From contig RFHX01000004.1 of assembly GCA_003695725.1 (NCBI GenBank), forward strand, positions 1 to 13,410: DNA of 13,410 nt, in the 5' to 3' direction. The notes under the pieces are model-generated. The model was given only the letters and a program-made list of their open reading frames with translations, had not been told where the DNA came from and ran no database searches. The translations under genes were made by a program, and so were the position numbers. Source of the DNA: J061 sp003695725 [NCBI: Candidatus Schekmanbacteria bacterium]. Lineage in GTDB: Bacteria; Schekmanbacteria; GWA2-38-11. Shown piece after piece: positions 1 through 6,904 of this stretch (its first letter is position 1; every line of letters begins with the position of its first letter).

Positions 1-24
1 ATTTTGAGGACATCCTTTTAGATA

Positions 25-38
25 CTCTTATATAAGAG
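25..38. repeat. 14-bp perfect AT-rich palindrome upstream of the methyltransferase gene
   Basis: CTCTTATATAAGAG is a perfect inverted repeat with no spacer, 23 bp before the first start codon. It could be an operator or a weak hairpin at the end of an upstream gene. A short open frame reaching a TAA at 33-35 might be the tail of that gene, but it is too short to judge. A T-rich stretch follows, yet the stem has almost no GC, so a rho-independent terminator is unlikely. Confidence 0.4.
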
Positions 39-61
39 ATGTTTTAAGCTTTTTTGGTAAA

Positions 62-778
62 ATGATTAAAAAAATTACAAGCTTTATTACTTCAAAGAAA
101 AATTCCGATTCCGCTTTGCTTCGCCTCTATGAAGCACTTTATGAAGATTTCCAAGAATATACTCGAGTACCTAAAGAGTATTTTTGTGCTAATTTAACAC
201 TTATCAATGAATACAAAGAATTATCGGGCTGTGTTGTTGAATGCGGAGTTTGGCGTGGAGGAATGATGGGAGGAATTGCCTCTTTATTGGGAGATGAAAG
301 ACACTACTATCTCTTTGACAGCTTTGAAGGATTACCTCCGGCTTCAGAGATTGACGGTAAAAAAGCCTTGGAATGGCAGGCGCATAATGACCTAAATAAT
401 TGTTCAACAGATGCTTCTTTTGCTCATAAAGCTATGAAGATGGCAAAGGCAAAAAATTATCACATAATCAAAGGATGGTTTGATAAAACTCTATCATCGA
501 CAGAATTTGAAGACAACATTGCTATACTGCGGCTTGATGCAGATTGGTATTCATCTACAGCACACTGTTTGAATTACCTTTATCCAAAAGTGAGGGAAGG
601 CGGTTTAATCATAATAGATGATTATTATGCATGGGAAGGATGCGCAAAAGCAGTTCACGATTTTTTGTCTCACAACAAATTGTCAGATAGAATAAGGCAA
701 TATAAGGGACTTGTCTGCTATATCGTTAAGGAAAAAGATGCAGAGATAAGGATGATAAATCCCAGAGGGGAAGTATAA
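62..778 (+). CDS. TylF/MycF-family SAM-dependent O-methyltransferase
   Basis: This 238-residue protein has the layout of the TylF (macrocin O-methyltransferase) family. VVECGVWRGG at residues 58-67 is the SAM-binding motif I. LFDSFEGLP at 84-92 is the acidic loop after strand 2. RLDADWYSST around 157-166 and the D186-D187 pair in IIIDDYYAWEGC match the family's metal- and substrate-binding region. Known members are Mg-dependent and methylate sugar hydroxyls in macrolide antibiotics, but many homologues sit in lipopolysaccharide or other glycan clusters, so the substrate here is open. No signal peptide is visible, so it should be cytoplasmic. The ATG at 62 follows TTTTGGTAAA, a poor ribosome-binding site. 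About 100 AT-rich bases separate it from dnaX, so it is probably not part of that operon and may be the last gene of an upstream cluster. Confidence 0.85.
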   Translation: MIKKITSFITSKKNSDSALLRLYEALYEDFQEYTRVPKEYFCANLTLINEYKELSGCVVECGVWRGGMMGGIASLLGDERHYYLFDSFEGLPPASEIDGKKALEWQAHNDLNNCSTDASFAHKAMKMAKAKNYHIIKGWFDKTLSSTEFEDNIAILRLDADWYSSTAHCLNYLYPKVREGGLIIIDDYYAWEGCAKAVHDFLSHNKLSDRIRQYKGLVCYIVKEKDAEIRMINPRGEV

Positions 779-877
779 AAAAAATTAAAATTTTTTTCCT
801 CTTGATTTTTCAAAACCTCTGTGAAAACATAAAAATAATTCCCTTAAACTTTTCTTTTAAACGGTTGAATCTGAATA
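779..877. other. AT-rich spacer before dnaX
   Basis: This intergenic stretch begins with A-rich then T-rich tracts (about 777-797) that form a symmetric, GC-free element, possibly intrinsically bent DNA. It should carry the dnaX promoter, but no convincing -35/-10 pair was found. TTGATT at 802-807 and AATAAT at 834-839 are too far apart to work together. Confidence 0.35.
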
Positions 878-2566
878 ATGAGTGAAGAATCTTATCTTGT
901 TTTAGCCCGTAAAAAAAGACCTCAGAAGTTTTCTGAAGTTATAGGGCAAAGGCATGTTACCACAACCCTGCAAAATGCAGTAAAAACAGGAAGAATAGCT
1001 CATGCCTTTCTTCTAACAGGAACACGAGGAGTAGGTAAAACTACAACAGCTCGTATTTTAGCCAAAGCTCTAAATTGTGAAAATGGCCCTGCTCCCGAGC
1101 CATGTGACGAATGCGCAAACTGCCGGGCAATAAGCGAAGGCTCATCTCTTGATGTTATCGAAATCGATGGAGCTTCAAACCGCAGGATTGGTGAAGTAAG
1201 AGAACTTCGTGAAAAGGCAAAATTTGCGCCTATTCAATCGCGGTATAAAATATATATCATAGATGAAGTTCATATGCTTACGACAGAAGCCTTCAATGCC
1301 CTTCTTAAAACACTTGAAGAACCGCCTCCTCATGTAAAATTCATCTTGGCTACAACAGATCCAAATAAGCTTCCGCCAACTATTCTTTCACGATGTCAAC
1401 GATATGATTTCAAGACGCTGCCTGACAATGTGATTGTTGAGTTTCTTTCAAAAATTGCAAAAGATGAAAATATAGAAATTGAAGATGAAGCTTTAAAAAT
1501 TCTAGCCCTATCGGCTTCAGGAAGTGTGAGAGATGCTTTGTCAGTATTTGAAAGTATTATCTCCTTTTCTGAAGAAGGAAAGATTACAGCTAAAATCGTA
1601 CAGGATATACTTGGCATTGTTGATTCAATGTTTCTTGCAGATACGGTTCAAGCGATTGTGAATGATGACGCTCAGGCAATAATCAAACTTACTTCTCAGC
1701 TTTCAGAGCGTGGTTATGATGTTGATTCTTTTTGCGAGCATTTTTTAAAATTTTTGAGAGATATAATTGTAATTTCAGCAGGCGAAGATAATGCCGCAGG
1801 CACTTTACAGGGATTAGATTTGAAGAAAAAACTTTCTGCACAAAGAAGCTTTGATGAGTGGCTTATGCTTTTTAATCTTTTTTATGAATGCAGTAAGGAG
1901 ATTAAAAGGGCTGAAAATCCCTTTTTGGTCTTGGAAGTTTCTCTTTTGAGGTGTATGAGAAGCAAATTTACCGTACCTATAGATGATATTTTAAATAAGT
2001 TGTCTTCATCAGAGAGAGAAAGCAGAGGGTTCCCACGAAATGAGGATGGTTCGAAGCAGAGCCGCAATCGTGAAAATAAGTCTCTATTTGAAAGCCAATC
2101 TTCATATAATACAAATAATGCAAAATTTTCCGCCAAAGAATCATCTCCTCCAAATGTCAGCGCAGGCATACAGACTGTTCCTCTATCGCAGAGTGATAAA
2201 TGGAATGAATTTTTGAGAATTCTTGAGAAAAGGTCAATAATTTTAAACAGCATTTTTTCAAATGGCTGCAGAAAAGTTTTTCATAACAATATATTGCAGA
2301 TTTTCGTTGACGATGACATAACTTATTCCACAGTCAATATGGGTAAAAATCCTCTTATAATCAGCGAAGCTGTGAAAGAAGCATTTGGGAAAGAAGTTAA
2401 GCTTAAAATAGAGGTTGAAAAAAAAGAAAAAGAGTGCAATGGAAAGATTAGTAAGGAAGAAAAAAAGATAAGTAAGGATGCTTTGATTGCAGAAGCGATG
2501 GAAGATAGAAATGTGCAAGCGATTTTGAATTGCTTTCCTTCCAGAATTGTGGATATTAAGAATTGA
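878..2566 (+). CDS. dnaX: DNA polymerase III subunit gamma/tau
   Basis: The clamp-loader ATPase of the replicative polymerase loads the beta sliding clamp and, in the tau form, tethers polymerase cores and DnaB helicase. Visible features are Walker A GTRGVGKTT at residues 48-56, the four zinc-binding cysteines C67, C76, C79 and C82, Walker B with D129-E130 in IIDEVHML, and the SRC arginine-finger motif at 171-173. Residues about 180-360 form the collar region. A low-complexity linker rich in S, N, E and K (about 375-440) leads into a C-terminal domain to residue 562. The length lies between E. coli tau (643) and the shorter gamma-like proteins. The ATG at 878 fits the family N-terminus, although the upstream ribosome-binding site is weak. 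An A8 run at 2418-2425 and an A7 run at 2460-2466 sit near the 3' end (see findings). First gene of the dnaX-ybaB-recR-por run. Confidence 0.97.
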   Translation: MSEESYLVLARKKRPQKFSEVIGQRHVTTTLQNAVKTGRIAHAFLLTGTRGVGKTTTARILAKALNCENGPAPEPCDECANCRAISEGSSLDVIEIDGASNRRIGEVRELREKAKFAPIQSRYKIYIIDEVHMLTTEAFNALLKTLEEPPPHVKFILATTDPNKLPPTILSRCQRYDFKTLPDNVIVEFLSKIAKDENIEIEDEALKILALSASGSVRDALSVFESIISFSEEGKITAKIVQDILGIVDSMFLADTVQAIVNDDAQAIIKLTSQLSERGYDVDSFCEHFLKFLRDIIVISAGEDNAAGTLQGLDLKKKLSAQRSFDEWLMLFNLFYECSKEIKRAENPFLVLEVSLLRCMRSKFTVPIDDILNKLSSSERESRGFPRNEDGSKQSRNRENKSLFESQSSYNTNNAKFSAKESSPPNVSAGIQTVPLSQSDKWNEFLRILEKRSIILNSIFSNGCRKVFHNNILQIFVDDDITYSTVNMGKNPLIISEAVKEAFGKEVKLKIEVEKKEKECNGKISKEEKKISKDALIAEAMEDRNVQAILNCFPSRIVDIKN

Positions 2567-2597
2567 TAACTAAGAAAAGAAAAAGAGGTGTTAATTT

Positions 2598-2912
2598 ATG
2601 AAGAATTTCAATCAGCTTGTTAAACAGGCACAAAAGATGCAGGCGCAGATAGCAAAGATTCAGGAAGAGCTCGCAGACAAAGAGGTAGAAGCGTCTGCAG
2701 GGGGAGGGATGGTAAAGGTTGTAGCAAACGGCAAGCAGGAGATAGTCAGCGTAGCGATTGAGAAAGAAGTCATCAACAGTGATGAGCAGGAAATGCTTCA
2801 AGACCTTATCGTTGCCGCCGTAAACGAGGCATTGCGAAAATCCAAGGAGATGATGGAAGAAGAGTTGAAAAAAGTAACTGGCGGATTGGGGTTAAATATT
2901 CCGGGTTTCTAA
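2598..2912 (+). CDS. ybaB: YbaB/EbfC family nucleoid-associated protein
   Basis: A 104-residue DNA-binding protein of the YbaB/EbfC family. Known members form dimers with tweezer-like ends that bind DNA and contribute to nucleoid structure and gene regulation. The protein opens with a long, polar, coiled-coil-like helix (about residues 3-30, KQAQKMQAQIAKIQEEL). The family's GGG-M-V-K-V-x2-NG beta turn follows at about 35-47, and the C-terminal half is acidic and helical, ending in LGLNIPGF, a typical terminus. A good Shine-Dalgarno site (AGAGGTG, 2584-2590) lies 7 bp before the ATG. It sits 31 bp after dnaX and 8 bp before recR, the classic dnaX-ybaB-recR arrangement, which supports cotranscription and a role near DNA replication or recombination. 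Confidence 0.95.
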   Translation: MKNFNQLVKQAQKMQAQIAKIQEELADKEVEASAGGGMVKVVANGKQEIVSVAIEKEVINSDEQEMLQDLIVAAVNEALRKSKEMMEEELKKVTGGLGLNIPGF

Positions 2913-2920
2913 TTTTTTCT

Positions 2921-3520
2921 ATGAAATATGCGTCTCCTACTCTTGAAAAGTTGATACAAGCTCTTACGAAACTTCCCGGCATTGGACGAAAAACAGCCAA
3001 TCGGCTTGCAGCACATATTCTCAAAATGGAGAAGAGTGAAGCTGAAAATTTGGCTGACGCAATAAAAGAGTTGAAAGAAAATATTCGATTTTGTAAAGAG
3101 TGCTTCAATATAACTGAAGAAGATATATGTATTATTTGCAAATGTGAAGAAAGAACAAGAAAAGTCATTTGTGTTGTTGAAAATTATACAGATTTGATTG
3201 CTATTGAACAGACAGGAAAATACAAGGGTCTTTATCATGTATTGGGCGGTGCAATATCACCCCTTGATGGAATTGGCCCAGAAGATTTAAAAATAGAAGA
3301 ATTAGTGGAAAGAGTAAAAAGAATAATGCCAGAGGAAGTTGTTATAGCTACGAATTTAAGCTCAGAGGGAGAAGCAACATCGATGTACATTGCAAAAATT
3401 TTAAAACCTTTGGGAATCAAGCTTTCAAGAATTGCATACGGTCTTCCTGTTGGCGGCGACCTCGAATATGCAGATGATATTACTATTTCAAGAGCTCTCG
3501 AGGGAAGAAGAATATTGTAA
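2921..3520 (+). CDS. recR: Recombination mediator protein RecR
   Basis: RecR acts with RecF and RecO to load RecA onto single-stranded DNA coated with SSB during gap repair. The 199-residue length is typical. Domains in order are a helix-hairpin-helix with LPGIGRKTANRLA at 18-30, a four-cysteine zinc finger (C58, C61, C70, C73), and a Toprim domain starting near V82. The Toprim acidic residue E87 lies in VVENYTDLIAIE, where many homologues have an E-x-P-x-D variant. The C-terminal GLPVGGDLEYAD and SRALEGRR motifs are family hallmarks. The start lies 8 bp after the ybaB stop and has no obvious Shine-Dalgarno sequence in the T-rich gap, so translational coupling to ybaB is likely. Confidence 0.97.
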   Translation: MKYASPTLEKLIQALTKLPGIGRKTANRLAAHILKMEKSEAENLADAIKELKENIRFCKECFNITEEDICIICKCEERTRKVICVVENYTDLIAIEQTGKYKGLYHVLGGAISPLDGIGPEDLKIEELVERVKRIMPEEVVIATNLSSEGEATSMYIAKILKPLGIKLSRIAYGLPVGGDLEYADDITISRALEGRRIL

Positions 3521-3540
3521 AATTATGAAAATGGATGTAT

Positions 3541-3546
3541 AGGAGG
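3541..3546 (+). promoter_or_regulatory. Strong Shine-Dalgarno site that sets the por gamma start
   Basis: AGGAGG lies 6 bp before the ATG at 3553. An upstream in-frame ATG at 3535 would put this site inside the coding sequence and add six residues not expected in the family, so 3553 is the preferred start. Confidence 0.8.
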
Positions 3547-3552
3547 CAGTTA

Positions 3553-4125
3553 ATGAGTGAATTTATCGAAATACGCTGGCATGCTCGTGCAGGGCAGGGG
3601 GCGGTAACTGCGGCAAAAGCTCTTGCTGATGCGGCAATGGCTGGAGGAAAATATGTGCAGGCATTCCCCGAATATGGCCCTGAAAGGATGGGTGCGCCGC
3701 TGAGGGCATACAATAGAGTTTCAAATGAGGAAATTTTGATTCATTGTCAGGTCCACAATCCTTCTATTGTTATAGTTATAGACCAAACATTGATAGACAG
3801 TGTCAATGTTACAGAGGGAGTCAAGGACGGTGGGATATATATTGTCAACAGTGAAATGAATCCTGATGAAATAAAGCAGAAACTAAATCTCAACTCTGGA
3901 AAAGTTTATACAGTGGATGCCACAAAGATTGCGCTTGAAACAATTGGAAGGCCTATACCGAATACTCCAATCTTAGGCGTTGTGGCAAGAGTAACTGATA
4001 TTATAAAACTTGAAGATGTCAAAAAAGAGGTTGAAAAGAGTTTTGGCAAAAAATTTGGCCCAAGTGTAGTTGAAGCAAATATAAAAGCCGTTGAAAGGGC
4101 TTACGAGGAGGTAAAGGGTCTATGA
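3553..4125 (+). CDS. porG: Pyruvate/2-oxoacid:ferredoxin oxidoreductase, gamma subunit
   Basis: Gamma subunit (190 residues from the chosen start) of a CoA-dependent 2-oxoacid:ferredoxin oxidoreductase, which turns a 2-oxoacid plus CoA into acyl-CoA, CO2 and reduced ferredoxin. The N-terminal RWHARAGQGAVTAAK (8-22) is the family's glycine-rich signature, usually written GRGGQG and here changed to ARAGQG. AFPEYGPERMGAPL at 37-50 is a second hallmark. In the known structures this domain helps bind CoA. It lies 32 bp after recR, and its stop overlaps the start of the delta gene in an ATGA, which implies translational coupling. Gene order gamma-delta-alpha-beta matches archaeal and Thermotoga-type enzymes. 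Pyruvate is the default substrate, but 2-ketoisovalerate or a related acid cannot be excluded from the sequence. Confidence 0.93.
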   Translation: MSEFIEIRWHARAGQGAVTAAKALADAAMAGGKYVQAFPEYGPERMGAPLRAYNRVSNEEILIHCQVHNPSIVIVIDQTLIDSVNVTEGVKDGGIYIVNSEMNPDEIKQKLNLNSGKVYTVDATKIALETIGRPIPNTPILGVVARVTDIIKLEDVKKEVEKSFGKKFGPSVVEANIKAVERAYEEVKGL

Positions 4126-4418
4126 CTTTGAAAAATAAAGAAGAGCTTCCTTTGGGAGGATTGATTGAAGAAGCCGGCAATGCCGCAGAGTATGAAACCG
4201 GCGGTTGGCGGACATTCAGGCCTGTATGGGATTTTGAAAAGTGTATTCAATGTCTTACCTGCTGGATATATTGTCCTGATTCCTGCATCATCGTAGAAGA
4301 TGAAAAGGTCAAGGGCGCTGATTTGAGATTTTGCAAAGGTTGTGGAGTTTGTGCAAATGAATGTCCTCCAAAGATTCGTGCTATTACGATGGAAGAAGAA
4401 GTGAAATTCAAAAAATAA
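4122..4418 (+). CDS. porD: Pyruvate/2-oxoacid:ferredoxin oxidoreductase, delta subunit (2[4Fe-4S] ferredoxin)
   Basis: This small subunit passes electrons from the thiamine/iron-sulfur core to free ferredoxin. It has 98 residues. Two CxxCxxCxxxC motifs are visible: C41, C44, C47 and C51, then C71, C74, C77 and C81, each followed by proline as in bacterial-type ferredoxins. By family knowledge they hold two [4Fe-4S] clusters, with the last cysteine of each motif completing the other cluster. C55 is an additional cysteine. The N-terminal extension with GGWRTFRPVWD at 27-37 is characteristic of the delta subunit and separates it from simple ferredoxins. The start codon overlaps the gamma stop by 4 bp, and GAGGAGG lies just upstream inside the gamma gene. 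Confidence 0.94.
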   Translation: MTLKNKEELPLGGLIEEAGNAAEYETGGWRTFRPVWDFEKCIQCLTCWIYCPDSCIIVEDEKVKGADLRFCKGCGVCANECPPKIRAITMEEEVKFKK

Positions 4419-4443
4419 TTAATCAGTGAGGGAGTAACAAATA

Positions 4444-5628
4444 ATGGCAAAACGCGAGTCAATGACAGGAAATCAGGTAGTTGCTGAATGTATGCGTCAG
4501 ATAAATCCTGATGTTGTGGCAGCTTATCCAATAACTCCATCAACTGAAGTGATGCAGATATTTGCTCAATCAGTTGCAGATGGCCTTGTCGATACAGAGC
4601 TTGTAACAGTAGAAAGTGAGCATAGTGCTATGAGCGCCTGCATCGGCGCTTCAGCGGCAGGCGGCAGAGTTATGACTGCAACTTCTGCCTGCGGACTTGC
4701 TCTTATGTGGGAACTTTTGCCTGTTGCATCGGCGTTGCGTTTGCCTATCGTTATGACAGTAGTCAATAGGGCTTTGTCTGCTCCAATTAACATACATTGC
4801 GACCACTCTGATTCTATGGGTTGCCGTGATGCAGGATGGATTCAACTTTATTCTGAGAATGCACAGGAGGCATATCACAACATTATTCAAGCGGCAAAAA
4901 TCTGTAATAGAGAAGGAGTATGGCTGCCTGTAATGGTTTGTGTTGATGGATTTATTATAAGCCACTCCATTGAATCTGTTGAAATGCTCGAAGATGATGA
5001 AGTTCAAAGATTTGTTGGAGAATTTAAACCGAGAAAACCTCTCTTGGATGTTGATAATCCAGTGACCTACGGTGCATTAGACCTGCAGGATTATTATATG
5101 GAGCATAAAAAACAGGTTGATGATGCCATACAATCATCAAAATCTGAGATCTTGAAGGTGGCAGAAGAATTTAAAAAAGAGTTTGGTTATGAATATGGAC
5201 TAATTGATTCCTATATGATGGAAGATGCGGAAGTTGCGATTGTTGCACTGAATTCGACAGCAGGAACATCAAAATATGTTGTAAATATGCTGAGACAGGA
5301 AGGGATTAAAGCAGGCGTTTTAAAGATAAGGGTTTTTAGGCCCTTTCCTGCTGATGAGATTAGGGAGGCATTGAAGAATGTTAAAGCAGTGGCAGTCCTC
5401 GACAGATCTTCATCATATGGCACAGCAGGACCATTGTTTCTCGATATAAGATCGGCTATGTATGAGGCAGATTCCAAGCCCTTTATTACAAACTATATCT
5501 ATGGTCTTGGAGGAAGAGATATAGGCATAGATGAATTAAGAAGCATATATGAAGGACTTATCTCATCAATAAAGGAAGGTAAACCTGCAAGAACTTATAA
5601 TTGGATAGGTGTGCGGGAAAAGGTTTAG
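4444..5628 (+). CDS. porA: Pyruvate/2-oxoacid:ferredoxin oxidoreductase, alpha subunit
   Basis: The alpha subunit (394 residues, normal for the family) supplies the pyrimidine-side half of the thiamine diphosphate site and a transketolase C-terminal-like domain. The YPITPST motif at 28-34 is the hallmark of the enzyme's domain I. VESEHSAMSACIGASAAGGR, about 57-76, contains the glutamate expected to activate the cofactor. Residues about 250-370 form the second domain (ALNSTAGTSKYVV, then GVLKIRVFRPFP and VLDRSSSYG). It works as a heterotetramer with the adjacent gamma, delta and beta products in the cytoplasm. GAGGGAG lies upstream of the ATG, with a 25-bp gap from the delta stop. Substrate is inferred as pyruvate from family prevalence only. 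Confidence 0.95.
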   Translation: MAKRESMTGNQVVAECMRQINPDVVAAYPITPSTEVMQIFAQSVADGLVDTELVTVESEHSAMSACIGASAAGGRVMTATSACGLALMWELLPVASALRLPIVMTVVNRALSAPINIHCDHSDSMGCRDAGWIQLYSENAQEAYHNIIQAAKICNREGVWLPVMVCVDGFIISHSIESVEMLEDDEVQRFVGEFKPRKPLLDVDNPVTYGALDLQDYYMEHKKQVDDAIQSSKSEILKVAEEFKKEFGYEYGLIDSYMMEDAEVAIVALNSTAGTSKYVVNMLRQEGIKAGVLKIRVFRPFPADEIREALKNVKAVAVLDRSSSYGTAGPLFLDIRSAMYEADSKPFITNYIYGLGGRDIGIDELRSIYEGLISSIKEGKPARTYNWIGVREKV

Positions 5629-5652
5629 AAGAAAAAAGTGGAGAAATAATAA

Positions 5653-6591
5653 ATGGCATCGTTAAAGGAATTATCAAAAAAACAGGATCTTTTATCACCG
5701 GGTCATAGATTGTGTGCAGGCTGTGGGGTTTCAATCGTTGTAAGACAGGTAATGCTTGCCACTGAAAATCCTACTGTAGTTGCATGCGCAACAGGTTGTC
5801 TTGAAGTGGCGACGACTATTTTCCCTTATACAGCTTGGCGCGTTCCTTTTATACATAATGCCTTTGAGAATGCCGCGGCAACTATATCAGGTGTTGAAGC
5901 AATGTATAACGCCCTTGTAAAAAAAGGAAAGATTCCCAAAGACAAAAGAATCGATTTTATTGCTTTTGGCGGTGATGGAGGAACATATGATATTGGCTTG
6001 CAGTCTCTTTCAGGAGCGCTCGAGAGAGGGCATCGCTTCCTTTATGTTTGTTATAATAATGAAGCATATATGAATACAGGCATACAAAGGTCAAGCGCTA
6101 CGCCTTATGGCGCGCATACGACAACAGGACCTGCAGGAGATGTAAGCTTTGGGAAAAAGCAGGACAGAAAGGACCTTACCCAAATCGTTGCAGCACACAA
6201 AATTCCTTATGCGGCGCAAGCTTCTCCAAGCCATTGGAATGACCTTGTAACAAAGGTAAAAAAAGCTCTCAATTGCGGCGGTCCAAGCTTTATAAATGTG
6301 ATAGCCAACTGCAACAGAGGATGGAGAAATGATACAGGTAAAGCAGTAGAAGTTTGCAGGGTTGCCGTACAAACCTGTTATTGGCCTCTCTATGAAATAG
6401 AAAATGGAAAATTGAAAATTAATGTAAAGCCAAAAGAGAAGAAGCCAATTGAAGAATGGCTCAAATATCAGGGGCGTTTTTCACATCTGAAACGGCCAGA
6501 AAACAGGCATGTGATAGATGAGATTCAGCAAATAATTGACCGAGATTGGGAGCGCTTGCTCACTCTTGAAAAGGCGCATCAGTCTCAATAA
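5653..6591 (+). CDS. porB: Pyruvate/2-oxoacid:ferredoxin oxidoreductase, beta subunit
   Basis: The beta subunit (312 residues) binds the diphosphate of thiamine diphosphate and a proximal [4Fe-4S] cluster. The TPP motif runs from GDGG at 107-110 to NNE at 135-137. Expected cluster ligands are C21 and C24 (CAGCG), C49 (in CATGCLE) and C220. C220 lies in NCNRGW, where most relatives have PCPTGW, so the local sequence is altered while the cysteine is kept. Extra cysteines C235 and C242 follow, in the segment that reads LAVETGYWPLYE-like in homologues. The C-terminus carries the KEWLKYQGRFxHL-type region (here EEWLKYQGRFSHL). The ATG at 5653 has GGAG upstream and lies 24 bp after alpha. It is the last gene of the dnaX-to-por run. 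Confidence 0.95.
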   Translation: MASLKELSKKQDLLSPGHRLCAGCGVSIVVRQVMLATENPTVVACATGCLEVATTIFPYTAWRVPFIHNAFENAAATISGVEAMYNALVKKGKIPKDKRIDFIAFGGDGGTYDIGLQSLSGALERGHRFLYVCYNNEAYMNTGIQRSSATPYGAHTTTGPAGDVSFGKKQDRKDLTQIVAAHKIPYAAQASPSHWNDLVTKVKKALNCGGPSFINVIANCNRGWRNDTGKAVEVCRVAVQTCYWPLYEIENGKLKINVKPKEKKPIEEWLKYQGRFSHLKRPENRHVIDEIQQIIDRDWERLLTLEKAHQSQ

Positions 6592-6600
6592 TTATTCAAA

Positions 6601-6618
6601 GATACTTCTTTAAGTATT
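6601..6618 (+). other. Short hairpin between porB and the lapA-like gene
   Basis: ATACTT at 6602-6607 and AAGTAT at 6612-6617 are perfect inverted arms around a 4-nt loop, and G6601/T6618 could add a wobble pair in RNA. The stem has little GC and no clear U-tract, so it is at best a weak terminator or processing hairpin. Confidence 0.3.
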
Positions 6619-6652
6619 CCTATTGGCATTTATGGATGAATAGCAGAAAGTT

Positions 6653-6856
6653 ATGAAAAAGTTAAAAGGAATACTAATAACCTTTATACTTCTCCTTGTA
6701 GTAATTTTTGCGGTGCAGAATGCCAGTACTGTTGAGCTTAGATTTCTGATATGGAATGCTTCCATTCCCTGCGCTTTTCTTGTCCTTTTGATTATGGCAA
6801 TAGGTATATTGATAGGAATTTTAATTTCCAATCTTGGTGCTTTTAAAAAGAGCTAA
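6653..6856 (+). CDS. LapA-domain small membrane protein
   Basis: This 67-residue protein resembles the LapA/YciS (lipopolysaccharide assembly protein A) domain. It has a short basic start, a first membrane helix at about 6-24 ending in the family's FAVQNAS motif (Q22-N23), a beta-like segment VELRFLIWNASIP, and a second helix at about 39-60 with glycine-spaced small residues. In E. coli, LapA works with LapB in controlling LpxC and lipopolysaccharide synthesis. Here the protein stops just after the second helix, so the cytoplasmic coiled-coil tail of longer homologues is missing. No lapB neighbour is present, so the function is inferred only from domain identity. AGAAAG upstream of the ATG is a modest ribosome-binding site. 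It may be the tail of the por operon (61-bp gap) or an independent gene. Confidence 0.8.
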   Translation: MKKLKGILITFILLLVVIFAVQNASTVELRFLIWNASIPCAFLVLLIMAIGILIGILISNLGAFKKS

Positions 6857-6904
6857 TTTCTTTGGTTTCTATTTTTTTCATATCTTTTTCTGTTCAATAA
6901 ATTA

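Noticed and set aside
3-35. Possible C-terminal tail of an upstream gene ending at TAA 33-35
   Set aside because: Ten codons are too few to identify or to separate from chance; it is noted only with the palindrome.
1882-2253. A 123-codon minus-strand open frame within dnaX
   Set aside because: It lies opposite the dnaX linker region and has no family features or ribosome-binding site.
3535-3552. Upstream ATG for the por gamma gene
   Set aside because: The strong AGGAGG at 3541-3546 would be inside the coding sequence; ATG at 3553 is correctly spaced from it.
6857-6900. T-rich tract after the LapA-like gene as a rho-independent terminator
   Set aside because: The T-tract is broken, and the only nearby inverted repeat (AAAGA / TCTTT) is a 5-bp AT-rich stem, too weak to call.
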